From positions 16,067-61,451 of the forward strand of contig JAKCWW010001885.1 in the NCBI GenBank assembly GCA_026260175.1: 45,385 nt of DNA, in the 5' to 3' direction. The translations under genes were made by a program, and so were the position numbers. This document shows positions 1 to 10,560 of this stretch, piece after piece. Below the pieces are notes generated by a model. It was not told the DNA's origin, made no database searches, and saw nothing but the letters and a program-made list of their open reading frames with translations. Numbering within the stretch: the stretch's first letter is position 1; each line of letters opens with the position of its first letter. Source of the DNA: Reticulitermes lucifugus (Eukaryota; Arthropoda; Insecta; Blattodea; Rhinotermitidae).

Positions 1-930
1 TTTCCTTTTTTGAAAACTGGGATAACGGCAGTCTGTTTCCAAAGGGTAGGGAAACTTCGCTGAGATAAGCTAATGTTGAAAATAAATTTAAGAACAGGTA
101 TAAAAAATCCGAACAACCCTTTATAATAAATGTAGGTATGTTGTCAGTTCCAACATATTTTGAAGGTCGCAAGCGCTTAATGGCCTTGAAAATGTCGGAG
201 TCAGAGACTGGTGCTAAAGATAAGCAATCAGAGTACTGAGAAGCAGTAGAGTCACGTAGGTATGGGTTATTGAAGACACTTTTAAAGTAGTCAGCAAAGG
301 ACAGATGGTTTCCATTAACCTCAAGATCGATTAAATTGTTGTCACTTTTCCTGAATGAAGAAACATATTTCCAAAAATGCACAGGATTTGTCTTGAGGTT
401 CTTATCAATACTTTTAAGCTATTGAAGCTTGTCAGACCTTATGGTTGCTTTGACAAGCCTACGGTATGAGGAAAATTTGTCATAGAAGTAATTAGACTTA
501 CATTTCTTAAAACGCCTGTAGAAGTAATTATTTTTCCTGATATAAGATTTTAATTCATTGGAAAACCATAGGGGAATTCGCACCTCTTAATGCACGCAGT
601 AGGAATAGCCTTTTCAATTGCATGAGTAACAGTAACAGTGAGTCTATCGACAGCAGCGTCAACAGAGGTTTCATTATAGAGAGAAGACCAATCGTATGTA
701 GACAGAGTGTTATACAACATTAAGTAATCCCCAGAAGAATACTCTCTGAAAGACATATTAGACAACACATTTGACCTTAATAATAATAATATTAATAAAT
801 AAGAATAAACTTCGTGGACATGATCATTACCCGTCTTCAAGGAAAGCGGATGAGCAGCGGAAAGCGACCAGAGATATGGATCACATAAAGTAATTACCCC
901 ACAGAATTTGCCAATTGTCAATAAATATTT
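1..930 (-). pseudogene. Non-LTR retrotransposon (LINE) ORF2 relic: endonuclease-RT linker and start of reverse transcriptase
   Basis: Read on the minus strand, this is the middle of a LINE polyprotein. Positions about 920-550 hold the linker that follows the endonuclease (LYNTLSTYDWSSLYNE, then an alternating AIEKAIP-like stretch). About 545-60 carries the stretch leading into the RT (KSNYFYDKFSSYRR, HFWKYVSSFRK, FADYFKSVF, SDIFKAIKRLRPSK, GTDNIP). The extreme edge reads LWKQTAVIPVFKKG, the conserved RT motif preceding the fingers/palm, and continues out of the window. It is broken: a frame change near 550, an in-frame stop near 418-420, a further frame change near 50, and an AAT-rich expansion at about 781-802 that inserts a run of Leu/Ile. 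The layout fits Jockey/CR1-like LINEs; I cannot fix the clade. No function is expected. Confidence 0.85.
781..802. repeat. (AAT)n short tandem repeat inside LINE relic
   Basis: Imperfect AAT units lie within the linker part of the LINE relic. Related LINE proteins do not have the Leu/Ile run this encodes, so it is probably a post-insertion expansion. Confidence 0.7.
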
Positions 931-3900
931 TCACGTTATGTCTCTTCTATAATCCACCTCACAGTTTCGGTGTTGGTGTTGGGGTATAAAGCAGTGAGTA
1001 CACAACATATTTTGGGTTATGGAGCAGTGAGAAATATTTCGAAATTCAGTTTTTGGTGTTAATGTGTAAAGCGATCATGCTTCCCACCAGAGTCTGGACT
1101 GCTTTGTTTCTTGATTGCACATGCATACATAGCAGCTCATGTCAAGTAACTAAGTAAATAAACATCTAGTGAAATAAGCAAAATAAATGACATTTAAATA
1201 ATTATCTCTCTCCTAACGGTCAATTCTTATCGGATGAAACGATTGGCTTCACACCTACTAGATGCACGCACTTGGTTAGATTCGCGTTTTGGCCGCTTGG
1301 CGCAGAGGGTAGGCTTACGGGTGCCCTTTGGGTAGTAGCCTGAGATGGATCACGAGCTAATTTACATTTAGTGATAAAGAGAAAAGCCCATAAGCTGCCA
1401 GAAATCAAATCTCAGCCTTCAACTCCGTATCTAGTCACTTACTGCCTTCAGATGTACCAAATTCTAAATGTTTCTCCAAATGAAAGGTCCCTTTGCAGCT
1501 TATTGACTCTGAGAGAGCAGTACTGGGACAGAAGGCTGTGGCTGGAAAACGCGAGCGAAAGAGACTGAATGTAAGGTCTAGACTTAGAAGAGAGGATGAT
1601 AATATTAAAAAAGGGATATTAAAGAAATATGGTGGGAGGGCTAGACTGGATTTATCTCCCTTAGGATAGCGACAAGTGGTAGAATATTTTGAAGGCAACA
1701 GTGAAACTTTGGTTCCATAAAATGCGAGATTTTTTTCACCAAGCTAAGAAGTCGTTAAAGTCTGAAGCAGTAGCCTACTGTGCTGCATGTAGCTAAATAG
1801 CAAAACGGAAATAATATTGTCGAAATTCCTCATCATGCAGCATTCCTTCTCTAATAATTACATTTCCCATAGACTCACATATCCAATTCACGTTTATGTT
1901 ATATTTATACATACTTTCTGCAAAAGAGAATGCCATAACTCACAAACAGAAATAAATTGGGTAATTATTTTGTGGATCATTTAACTATGTTGTCAGGAAC
2001 TTAGACTAGGGGAATATTACTTCAAATGAGTCAACGAACGTAAGGAATTTTAAAAATGTCGAAGAAAGCAGTTATGGCCCAATGAAGAGAAAAACCGGCA
2101 CTTTTCTGGAGGGAATGGACAAAGCCACGTAGCAACATAAAATAGTCTATGTAGCGGCAGGAATATGAACATGCCACTTCTCCAACATAAATTAGAATCT
2201 TCACCACTTTATCCAGCTTGCCCAATATTATTGATTAATATTGAATTGTCAGGTTTAATTATAATTTACTGTTTCATAAACGGGACGACAAAATACCATA
2301 ATAATAGTTTTATGAATTTATTTCTACTTAATTTAATCTAGAGCTTTACATTTGTATTTATTGATAGAATCCCCATACAGAAATTTAGAAGAACCTTTTA
2401 TCCAAGCTCAAAGAAGAGAGGAGACAAAAATGTAACGCAATAGAGAAACATGAATATACACATATATGCAGAAACTAATGAAGATTGATAGATAAAGGTC
2501 GCTGGAATCAGAGGGAAAGATTTTCTATGTCAGATACAAAATTACAGCTGGTTCCGCCTTTCGACTGCATGTTATTAAACATGCACTAATCGATTTCGCA
2601 TTAACATTTAGGAAACGGAAAGTTGGTAAACCTGTCAAATCGCTTCTCCAAATCTCGAAGGCCTAAACAATGCTATATACATCGTATTGTAAATCGATTC
2701 ACAGAATTCGTTAGAAAGAAGCACTTCTCTTGTACACCAAGTTTGACAGTGGCATGAAATTTGTATGTGGCTTACATACTGTACATAAATTTTAGACGAG
2801 AATATTTGAATGTAAACCATCAGAGGAATGACACATGAATACAAAGCAAGCACTTGCAACTTTCAGAGCACGTAAACCAGTAGCCAAGAGAGCCAAATCA
2901 AGAGAAAAAAAGTGTTTCCGGCCAACGTTATAAATAATGCTTTATTTTTTACTTCCGTATCATTAATGATAACACCCTGCCGGAAATAGGGTTAATATTT
3001 GGGCGAAAAAACTTATCTGAAATGAATTTATCCTTTCCCTTGCATTTGTTTACTCATTCCTCACCTGTGTTTAAGGAAAAAGAACTTCAGTGATAAAATT
3101 GACACTGATTATTAGTCACTAAGTTGTTAATTAATATCAGGAGATGTCTGAGAAGTCGCAACGCGAAAACAGTCTCTAATCCTTCAACGTCAGTCCGGGT
3201 TCTTAACAATATTCGTCTGTGAAAAGAACTGTTCACAAATGTTAATACATTAAAACATGTGAATTTGGCCACCATTGGAAGTCAGCTACCTGTCACAGTT
3301 AAACACACTTTTACAGAAGAGGCAAATTCCTATGGTATTTTTACATGGTCATTACTCCATAACTTGACCACATGTTTATCTTGAATCTTGGCCACAGTTT
3401 CGCATTTAGCGCTATTCTTTATGTATAGATTCAACCTCCCTATGTTGTCCGACCTAAAGAGTTGTTTTTTTCATGTCATACTCTACATGGGCCGAAATCC
3501 TAATTAATTAGTAGAACTACGTTTTGCCCACTCAACTTCCATCTTTTCTCCCAATACTAACAACAGATTGGAATTTTCTAACAGCAAATGGTCCATTGCT
3601 CTACTTGAAGTCCCTATCCATTGGCAGGGTTACGTACCTTCTTTCCAACTTGACTAACTGTCTCTGCACTTTGATCCGTATATTTGCACACGTACGCAGT
3701 TCGATTGCCACAGTGTCAAGTTGTTTTAAATAAGGTGGCCACTTGTACAAGTTGGGCGGCTTTGAATAAAACCATAGGTGGCCAACGTAGGTTTCACTGT
3801 TCTTACAAAAGGACTTAATGTGTAGAGTACTGGAAAGTTATCATGAGGAAGAACTGATTGAAGTCAAGCAGTACAGTATCAAAAAATTTACATTTTAGGG

Positions 3901-4430
3901 GTCTGTACGAATTCGCATAAAATAATAATTCGTCAAATTTAATAAATTTTTGCTTTGTGTTTCTGATGTTAGACAGTGGGACGCATTTTGCACATCGCTG
4001 GTGCAGATATTTATTTACGCTAACTGCATGGAACAGTCTTTTCGGCAAGCTGATAGTCGCTCAGGTAATATCAATAGAGAAAGCCTACTTTATCTCTGTG
4101 TCCCTGTCCTGAGACCAGACACTCCGAGTCAGTCATCCACGGTTTCACAACAAAATCCGAAAATTTACTATCGTAGAAAGAAACACACATTATACAAAAT
4201 TCAATCCACGCCCTCCTGCACAGACCCGTTTAAATATTTTCTCCCCATCGGAATATAATTCTTCAAAGTGATCCCTTCCTTTCAGCTTTAGGACAAAAAT
4301 ATTACGCATTTTATTCCTTTCGCGCTTTCTGCACAGCCATATACATGAGAGTACATACACATAAATTGTTAATGTTTCATTACAATTTGTAGGTATCATC
4401 ATAATCATGTACGTTATAAATACTCTCGAG
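931..4430. other. Intergenic stretch, no supported gene
   Basis: Mostly AT-rich unique-looking DNA. Two segments stand out slightly. At about 1240-1370 there is a GC-richer block whose minus frame reads without stops (PSQATTQRAPVSLPSAPSG); I do not recognise it. At about 1480-1672 a plus frame, preceded by a stop, reads a very basic stretch (GKRERKRLNVRSRLRRE, then KKGILKKYGGRARLDL) ending at a TAG. It has no clear splice sites or start and may be a fragment of a mobile element. I see nothing else I can support. Confidence 0.5.
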
Positions 4431-4457
4431 GTGAGTGAGTGAGTGGGTGAGTGAGTC
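4431..4457. repeat. (GTGA)n microsatellite
   Basis: About six GTGA units with one interruption, lying about 40 bp upstream of the Jockey-like fragment. Confidence 0.8.
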
Positions 4458-4494
4458 ACAACTTAGTTGCCAGGGCAATCATTGTTAGTCAAGT

Positions 4495-4905
4495 GTGTTC
4501 TCTGCTTCAGCGGGTCACATCTCCAAGAGACCCAGCGGTACTCTTCGTGAAGACCGCGAGACGTATCTGATACACCAGCCAGTAAAGCTTTTGGGCCAAC
4601 GAATCCAGTGGGTCGAAATAGATCGGTACCTTGGGTTGACCCTTGATACACAGGTGAGCTGGTTGCATATCAGGTCGGAAAAGCACAGCACAGAGACTGG
4701 GCATGCTAAGTCCTCCCCTTAAGAGAAGTGGCCTGTCCATCAGAAACAGTTTGCTGCTTTATCAACAGCACATTCATCCCACGATGGATTATGCGTGTCC
4801 TGACTGAGGTGTGTTGCCCACACGCACATGAGGATACTGCAGGTAGTACAATCCAATTATCATCGCATTTCGACTGACGCAACTTGGCACGTTGGTAGCT
4901 AGTAA
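4495..4905 (+). pseudogene. Jockey-like LINE ORF2 C-terminal fragment
   Basis: Plus-strand translation gives the C-terminal part of a Jockey-type reverse transcriptase in two frames. First comes KLLGQRIQWVEIDRYLGLTLD, followed by SWLHI, which matches the family pattern of a W, then YLG.x.LD, then a tryptophan and HI. After a frame change near 4690 it reads AQRLGMLSPPLKRSGLSIRN and then a LLYQQHIHPTMDYACP block, the well-known LY...I.P.M.YA.P.W region. A stop interrupts it near 4805, and weaker similarity (thumb tail, ILQVVQSNYHRISTDATWHV) continues to about 4900. The RT catalytic domain is missing upstream, so this is a 5'-truncated, frameshifted copy. It is opposite in strand to the LINE at the left window edge. 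Confidence 0.85.
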
Positions 4906-5650
4906 ATTCACTAGAATTTAGACAAGGTGTCTCAACACGCGGCCCATCAGTTCATTGTATGGGTCCCGCCACACAACAGCGTAATTTATTTCAGTGCTTA
5001 TTTATTTGCTTGTGATTTTATTTTATTTTACCTAAAAGCAAGAATTTTTGGGTAGGCGTTTTCAAATTACCTGTTGTGACACAACGGTACAGGGAATTGC
5101 TGCAAGCTTCTGAACTCTCGAGAACTTTTTGTTCAAAGTCAAGCATTAAAACGGATTATTTCATTGTCAAAAAAAATGAGGCAAATATGTTTTTAAAATA
5201 CATAACTCCTTGACGCCTGAGGCTTTGGCTGAATGTCGGGTAGGGCAGAACATTGGAGACTCCCTCTAAAAAGACAGACAATGTACGTTAACGTAACACC
5301 GAGACGCCTTTGCGTGACCACTGTTGCTGTGGAAAAGCAGTAAGTATTACATATTCCGAGTGCGTGTCTGTAGCCTTAGTTATCCAGCATGCAGCACATT
5401 CGGCGTATTGTCATCTGTGGCCTGTCTAGTTCTACCATATTTTTCCATATTATCTCATAAATGGCACGATTTTCGGAAAACCCTTATTGAACATAAAATG
5501 TGTGTTTTTATTTTCTCTACAACTTTTGTCCAAAACATTTCTCATTCTAAGAAGAATTCAGCGATATACTATAATAAATGTACACAGGTCTTCATGTAAA
5601 GTACCCGTTATTCCTGTTAGATTTTAATAAAACTTGAATTTAGTCGACAG
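4906..5650. other. Non-coding stretch, possibly LINE 3' flank
   Basis: AT-rich. The first 100 bp may be 3' UTR of the Jockey-like copy. The 91-residue open frame at about 5324-5599 has no recognisable domain and no coding-like composition. Confidence 0.4.
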
Positions 5651-5956
5651 ATGATGGAAAAATACTCAAATACAAAATTTCATGAAACTCTCTCTAGTGG
5701 GCGTCGAGTTGTTCCATGCGGACGGAGAGACGGACAAGACGAAGTTTTTCGCAACTTTGCTAATACGCCTAAAAATTGGCCAACTCGTAAAAACGAAATG
5801 TGTATAGCATTTGTCGACTATTCTGAATATTCTAATAAGGTACAGCTGGTCGTACGGAGTAGCATGCCGTGTTTTCTGGCTGTTGACACTAAAGATGGAG
5901 ACAGTGTTCTTCTGACTTCATGGAGTCATCACCCTGGAACTACTCGTACAATATGA
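5651..5956 (+). repeat. Dispersed insect repeat with pseudo-coding frame (RVVPCGRRDG type)
   Basis: The plus strand has a 101-codon open frame reading SSGRRVVPCGRRDGQDE and then FRNFANTPKN. From memory, near-identical phrases (RVVPCG.TDG.TD, FRNFANAPKN) recur in many unrelated hypothetical proteins of insects, which marks a high-copy repeat, probably the 3' part of a retroelement, and not a host gene. The segment between the two phrases is shorter here than I expect, which suggests a deletion. There is no domain, signal peptide or splice context. I regard the open frame as incidental. A genome-wide copy count would settle this. Confidence 0.6.
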
Positions 5957-6915
5957 CTTGTCTTCACATATACATCTGAATCTCAAGCGCTAAGAAAAGC
6001 TGTAAAATGAAGGATTTTCCATTGCATTGTTTACGTTAGAGGTTAAGAGATGCAAGTCTGGTTGTGGCGAACTACAAATTTGAAGTTGTCACATGAAGAT
6101 CGTATTTGAAATCTTGATATCTGGTTATTTTTAAACTCGGTCACTATAGGCACAGAATTTCTTACGTCTTGCCATATTTAGGCCCAAGTATTGCTGATAT
6201 TATAGAAACCGTAAGGAATTAAGAAAGAGAGATTTGGACTGGATTCATATCGCTAAGAAAAGAGAACCAAGAACACGGCAATGAAATTTCGGGTTTCATG
6301 AAATGTTGGGAATTCACCTAGTTGAGGGACCAATCTCTTAGCAAGAAGGGCTTACTCACTGAAGTCATTTGGTTACTCATCAGCAAGTGTTCTGCTCCAC
6401 GCTGTTCCCTAACGCGTATTGGCTGATTCTGTTCCCTCAGCACAGATAACATTTTATGTCCAGATTTTGATGATGAAATCATAATTGTCTTTTCGCAAAA
6501 CGAGCCAACAAAATCATTACAACACCCATATTGCTGTAAGAATGGAAAGATCGGACTGCGGAAAGAGATGCCATTTGCAGGTACAGTCAGTGGAAATTAT
6601 ATTTCTACTGTGTTTTGGTGCATACGGGCTAGAAGATTACAACAGAAGGAAAGACATATAAAGCACCGAAAAGCTTTTCTTTTTTAATAAAACAATACAA
6701 TTAACAGAACAAGAAGATCAGTACTTAAATGCAGTCTGTAGAAGAATAAATTGATGTTGAAAGCCGAGGTTGCTTGAAAAGCACTCTGTCTCACATTTGG
6801 GAGCTTGTGGGTCCAAATGTCTGCCCAGAAGTCGGCTGTCCTCAGATTAGTTTCATGAGGTTTTTCTTAATAACTCCTGAAATATCTGGATAATATCTCA
6901 CACTAGGCCAAGGCC
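5957..6915. other. Non-coding stretch, nothing recognised
   Basis: AT-rich with short open frames only. No motif, tandem repeat or structural signal found. Confidence 0.4.
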
Positions 6916-6929
6916 TTAGATTTTGCGAG

Positions 6930-7350
6930 ACGTTGTAGAAAAGGACAGATTGGAGGAAATTGTAAGCGTCAGTGACGCGATGTCAGCATCGTCATACAAT
7001 ACAGAGCCGACGCAATGACTCGTGTGTGCACAGTCATATCTTTCAAGAAGTAATGTCAAACCCCATAACCTGAAGCACGTAGGAATGTACAACAAAGCGC
7101 AAACAAGTAAACAGCATGGTCTACTGCGAGCGTCATTTAAATTACCTGAATCCAAACTATATCCTCTACTGATAGTATCCGTATTCCACATTGTTCCCTA
7201 ATGCAAAGTAGCTGATTTGTTTTGTCCCTAGTATAAAAGGGAATTGAAATAGGAAGCACTAGATGGCACCCTGTGGAGAACTCGCTTTGGAAGAGGCTAA
7301 GGACCTGTCGTAAGACAGACTACAGAATGAATGAATGAATGAATGAAAGT
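6930..7350 (+). mobile_element. LINE 3'-terminal fragment with (GAAT)n tail
   Basis: The plus strand carries a decayed ORF end. Upstream pieces read SVSDAMSASSYNTEPTQ and KHVGMYNKAQTSKQHGLLRASF. The last part reads DGTLWRTRFGRG, stop, GPVVRQTTE, stop, directly followed by five to six GAAT units (about 7325-7346). A simple tetranucleotide tail right after a conserved stop is typical of LINEs that end in a short repeat and not in poly(A). The last 42 bp (7289-7330) recur with two mismatches at 43951-43992, where the in-frame stop is absent. The copy is 5' truncated and dead. The exact clade is uncertain. Confidence 0.65.
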
Positions 7351-8940
7351 ATACATGTCCCCTAGTGTATAAATACACAGAAACTCCGACCGAAACTGGC
7401 TTGTAAAGTTAGACCTACACTTTGCTGTTTCTGTTTATAATATTACCTGTATTATTGGCTGATTCTGACGAAATTTGTTACGATGGTTATGCCATTGAAT
7501 GCCACCCAGATTTGAGACCTACAATTGCGTACAGTTGGCAGTGGCAATGCAAAGGACACACAAACTGTGAGATGAGATCTACATACACACATACACTACT
7601 GCCAAAACTACAATGCAGTAACAATAATAACCACGGGATGCATACTAATTACTGGAGTGTAAATATACTAGCGTTACTAAGAAATTAAATGCGAGTGTTT
7701 CGCAGTTGGAAAGAGAAAAGTGCTACATATATTCAGAATGCATTTCCATTGCGGCTTGCAAATTTCCAAACTCTTGTCCCTTTCAGCTAAAATTTGTTGA
7801 AATTAACATTATTCTCAATAAGATAAAATTATATCCTCGTAAGTTAATAGGTAAAGCTATGGTTTTTATTTTACTAGGGAGTATTATTTATATCTTCCCA
7901 TCCCTGCAACATGTGCTAGAATTTAGAGGCAGTTTCATAATATGATGAAAAAGAATGTGAATAAAGTAGGCACTACAGCTTGTTGACTACAAAGTACTTC
8001 TACTGTTATCTCTTAGCACAGTTATGCATCAAAACAGACAGCACTTTAAAGCAGTACAATTGGCTCAAGAGGGAGTGTTTCCACTCGGGGTGCCCGGTTT
8101 GACTGACGACGGGGGCACCTACTGTCCTGAACTTCTTGCGGTTTTCCTTACTCTGTTCGGAAAAATGGCATGTTAGTACTTTAAGTAAAGACACAAACTT
8201 AACCTTCCACATTTTTTCAGATTTATTATTTACTATGACAAAATCCTTCGGCGCTATAAAATTTATATTTATTGAAAACCTCGTCAAATAAACTACAGAA
8301 CATGAATATAAAACCCCGATATAAAATTCCGTCCAGCTGTGAATGTTATGTTTTTGAAAATGTGCGTTAAGAAAATACACAGTTGGTGCAGAATGGAGCG
8401 AATGGGAAATAGGATGTATTTAAATAAGCTGCACATTTCTTTAATCAGAACTGTTGTAAACACAGAAATACAAAATGAGTGCGTGTAGAGTAACATAGTG
8501 GGAAGCGTAACGTGTGGAAGTATGCAGTGATAACATAACACAAGGTCATATTTCATCTGCGTTTCACAATTCTTGATAACTGATGGCCCGTGGCTGGTAA
8601 TGATTAGAGTGAGAAGGTGATGGCAAGATGGTGCGCGAAGATACAGGGACACGTCTCATTTGAAAGGGCATTTCCGTGAGAGACTGCGCAGCCTAATCAT
8701 GGTATGTTACGTTGCAGCTGGAGAATTGGTGTAAAGAAGAAAAAGCATATAGACATTTATTTCGAGGTAGAAAAATCAGCGCTTGGCAAGGATTATAGCA
8801 TATTAAGAGCCTTCAAATCTGCCGAAATAGGGAGTTGCCAAACCAGTTGTCTTCGAGCCGAAAACCTCGCCTGTTCCTCTGCTGTGTTTGGCGAAGAGTA
8901 TAAATTCTCAATCATAGCGCATTTTCCCTGTCACTATCAG
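7351..8940. other. Intergenic stretch, no supported gene
   Basis: Several open frames of 80-124 codons occur here on both strands, but none has recognisable domains. A cysteine-containing plus frame at about 8820-8890 is vaguely PAN-domain-like (SCQTSCLRAENLACSSAVF) but lacks the rest of the fold. If the exon at 8981-9150 is real, this stretch is the following intron or introns of that gene; I could not place a convincing next exon. Confidence 0.4.
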
Positions 8941-8980
8941 TTTCGTCGGCTCATTGAGAGTGACGGGGTTTGATACTTAC

Positions 8981-9150
8981 CCAGGTCGCCCTTCTCGGCA
9001 GTGTGTAGCAGGAACACGCATCCAGAGAGATAATGCCGTTGAAGGGAAGACACTACTCCAGCCACTACTGGGGCAGGAACATCGCCCTCAGCTACAGCTA
9101 CCAGCAGTGCTATTACAACCAGGAAGCGGGCAGCACAAACCATCCTGCTC
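8981..9150 (-). CDS. Candidate first coding exon of a secreted or membrane protein (ionotropic-receptor-like)
   Basis: The minus-strand ATG at 9143 opens 54 codons plus one base. The N-terminus is a strong signal peptide (MVCAARFLVVIALLVAVAEG, hydrophobic core at residues 7-18), followed by DVPAPVVAGVVSSLQRHY and SGCVFLLHTAEKG. The coding segment ends at a textbook donor, CTGG|GTAAGTA (GT at 8980-8979), in phase 1. Seven bases before the ATG is a good acceptor: a pyrimidine-rich tract ending TTTCAG (AG at 9152-9151), so a 5' UTR intron is likely and the exon runs 9150-8981. A hydrophobic leader followed by a helix with '...LQRHY' and a beta strand 'CVFLLHT' resembles the start of divergent insect ionotropic receptors; that is inference from general form. 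No further exon was found in the window, so the gene may extend far downstream or be a fragment. Confidence 0.55.
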
Positions 9151-9749
9151 CTGAAATGGGAAAGTTAAAATCTGTTTGGATTTGAAACGGCGTCTACAAA
9201 CTTGATGTGTTTCATCAAATTTTGACTGACTAAAACCGGCCCATAATAAAGGCTAGTAGTAAACTTCTGTGGAACCGATGACACAATAATCCGCATTCGG
9301 TTTCCGTAAAATCAGGGCATTCCTTGGCTAGACGCGTAAATGTTAACGCTTCCAGAAAAATCAACCACGATTGAGTTAGTTAAGTAACAATTTCCGAAAC
9401 ACCTGGAATATCTCCATTATTGTACTCAGGCGATATTCTTTGTACCTCAGACTGCCTTCCACGAAAGCGCTTCTTCTCGGCTTGTCCATACACTTAAAAT
9501 ACGCGCTTTGAACGGCTGAGAAATGTACTGTGCTAAGTAGGAGGTTGACTGAGAATTTGGAAAGATGTGGAGAGAAACCGTAATAAATTGAAAGCCTAGT
9601 ATTTCCGAAAGATTTTGAAAAAGTCACGGCAATGCCAGGAAAGACTCTCGGTCTATCAGCCGATAATCGCGTCTGTAGTTTTCTTACAATACAAATGCCA
9701 GTGTGAAGTGTATTCTCTGTCACTCACAGAGAACGTAGTTACTCACAGT
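9151..9749. other. Non-coding stretch upstream of candidate exon
   Basis: A 115-codon minus frame (9723-9376) shows no known domain. If the candidate exon is real, this is likely its 5' UTR intron. Confidence 0.35.
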
Positions 9750-9912
9750 ATCTGACAGACGGGTAGAGGTCTCTGCGACGAGCTGGTCCCTCGTCCAGAG
9801 GAGTCCTCCCGAGTGTGGTGTGTCTAATGTGTGTGATCGTGAAGCCTCGAAAAATGAGACGGCCTAGACCCCCAAGGGGCTGTCGAGCCACTGAAAAAAA
9901 ATCTGACAGACG
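9750..9912 (+). mobile_element. 5'-truncated LINE insertion with poly(A) and 12-bp target-site duplication
   Basis: A 139-bp insert (about 9762-9900) ends in a run of seven A residues and is flanked by exact copies of ATCTGACAGACG at 9750-9761 and 9901-9912. That arrangement is the hallmark of target-primed reverse transcription with severe 5' truncation. The insert reads GRGLCDELVPRPEESSRVWC in the plus strand, then a short GC-rich 3' UTR. The same family appears reversed at about 37597-37665, where GRGLCEGPIPRPEE can be read. The intact duplication implies a fairly recent insertion. Confidence 0.8.
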
Positions 9913-10141
9913 ACGTTAATTATCGAATTGCATCGACATGTCTTTTGATAACGCCAAATGGCCAAGTCCTTGCACAACTTCTACTCTTATAATTCTGAAA
10001 GCCAGTATCCCTGTTTGTCACAGAGTATGCGGCCGTTGGGGAAATGAAAAGGTGGTGTAGTACGTAGCATGATGGATACTTGTCGTTGCTGTTCACCAGG
10101 AATTACTTGTTTAGAGCGACATTTACCGTAATTGTCTTAAG

Positions 10142-10175
10142 AGGAAGGAAGGCAGGAAGGAAGGAAGGAAGGGGG
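10142..10175. repeat. (GGAA)n microsatellite
   Basis: A purine tract of GGAA and GGCA units, ending in a G run. Confidence 0.85.
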
Positions 10176-10224
10176 GACAGACGATGAAAAGAAAGACAAC
10201 AAAGTTACGGAAAGACATATGGGA

Positions 10225-10560
10225 GAAAGGAAAGAAGAAGATAAAAGTAAAAGGTAAAGGTAAAAGCTAAATTCTTCAAGCCCATGCCATGAATGCGTAT
10301 AGGGGGATTAGAGGTATAGCCCCACTCATTTTTAACCCCAGCACTAGATGGAAGTGAGTGGCCAACTTCACGCTTCGGCCGCCTTATTCCCAGGAACCCC
10401 GGCAGCCATTGAATGGGAGGCCATTTTGCCCCCAGAGCCGGTCTGGACGTTTCGGAGAAGAAAAAAATCTTGCTGCTAGTGGAATTCAAATCCAACGCCC
10501 TCCAGCCCGTAGCGTAGTCGCTCTTCCGAATTCGCCACTTCGGCTCACAGAAGGTAAAAT
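10225..10560 (-). mobile_element. tRNA-derived SINE, minus orientation (copy 1)
   Basis: On the minus strand the element starts with a tRNA-like head. The A-box-like part reads GTGGCGAATTCGGAAGAGC and the B-box-like part reads GGATTTGAATTCC (degenerate GGTTCGANTCC), at about 10555-10480. A conserved body follows, and the 3' tail is built of TTTACC/TTTTACC units (10228-10268 on the plus strand as repeated GGTAAA). The same body and tail occur at about 17795-18088 in the same orientation. The body contains the ...ACCGCCTTTA.CCCC.GGAA... block that I associate with a SINE family common in insects. It is transcribed by RNA polymerase III when intact; this copy has a mutated B box and is probably silent. 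The ACATATG words on both sides (10215-10221, 10562-10568) may be a weak target duplication. Confidence 0.7.

Noticed and set aside
1435..1698. Basic peptide on the plus strand and an overlapping 87-codon minus frame
   Set aside because: Protein-like in appearance but without start, splice sites or family resemblance. Kept only as a note in the stretch description.
8704..8973. 89-codon plus frame with a PAN-domain-like cysteine stretch (SCQTSCLRAENLACSSAVF)
   Set aside because: Only one short segment is suggestive. The remaining cysteines and the fold are missing, and there are no splice sites around it.
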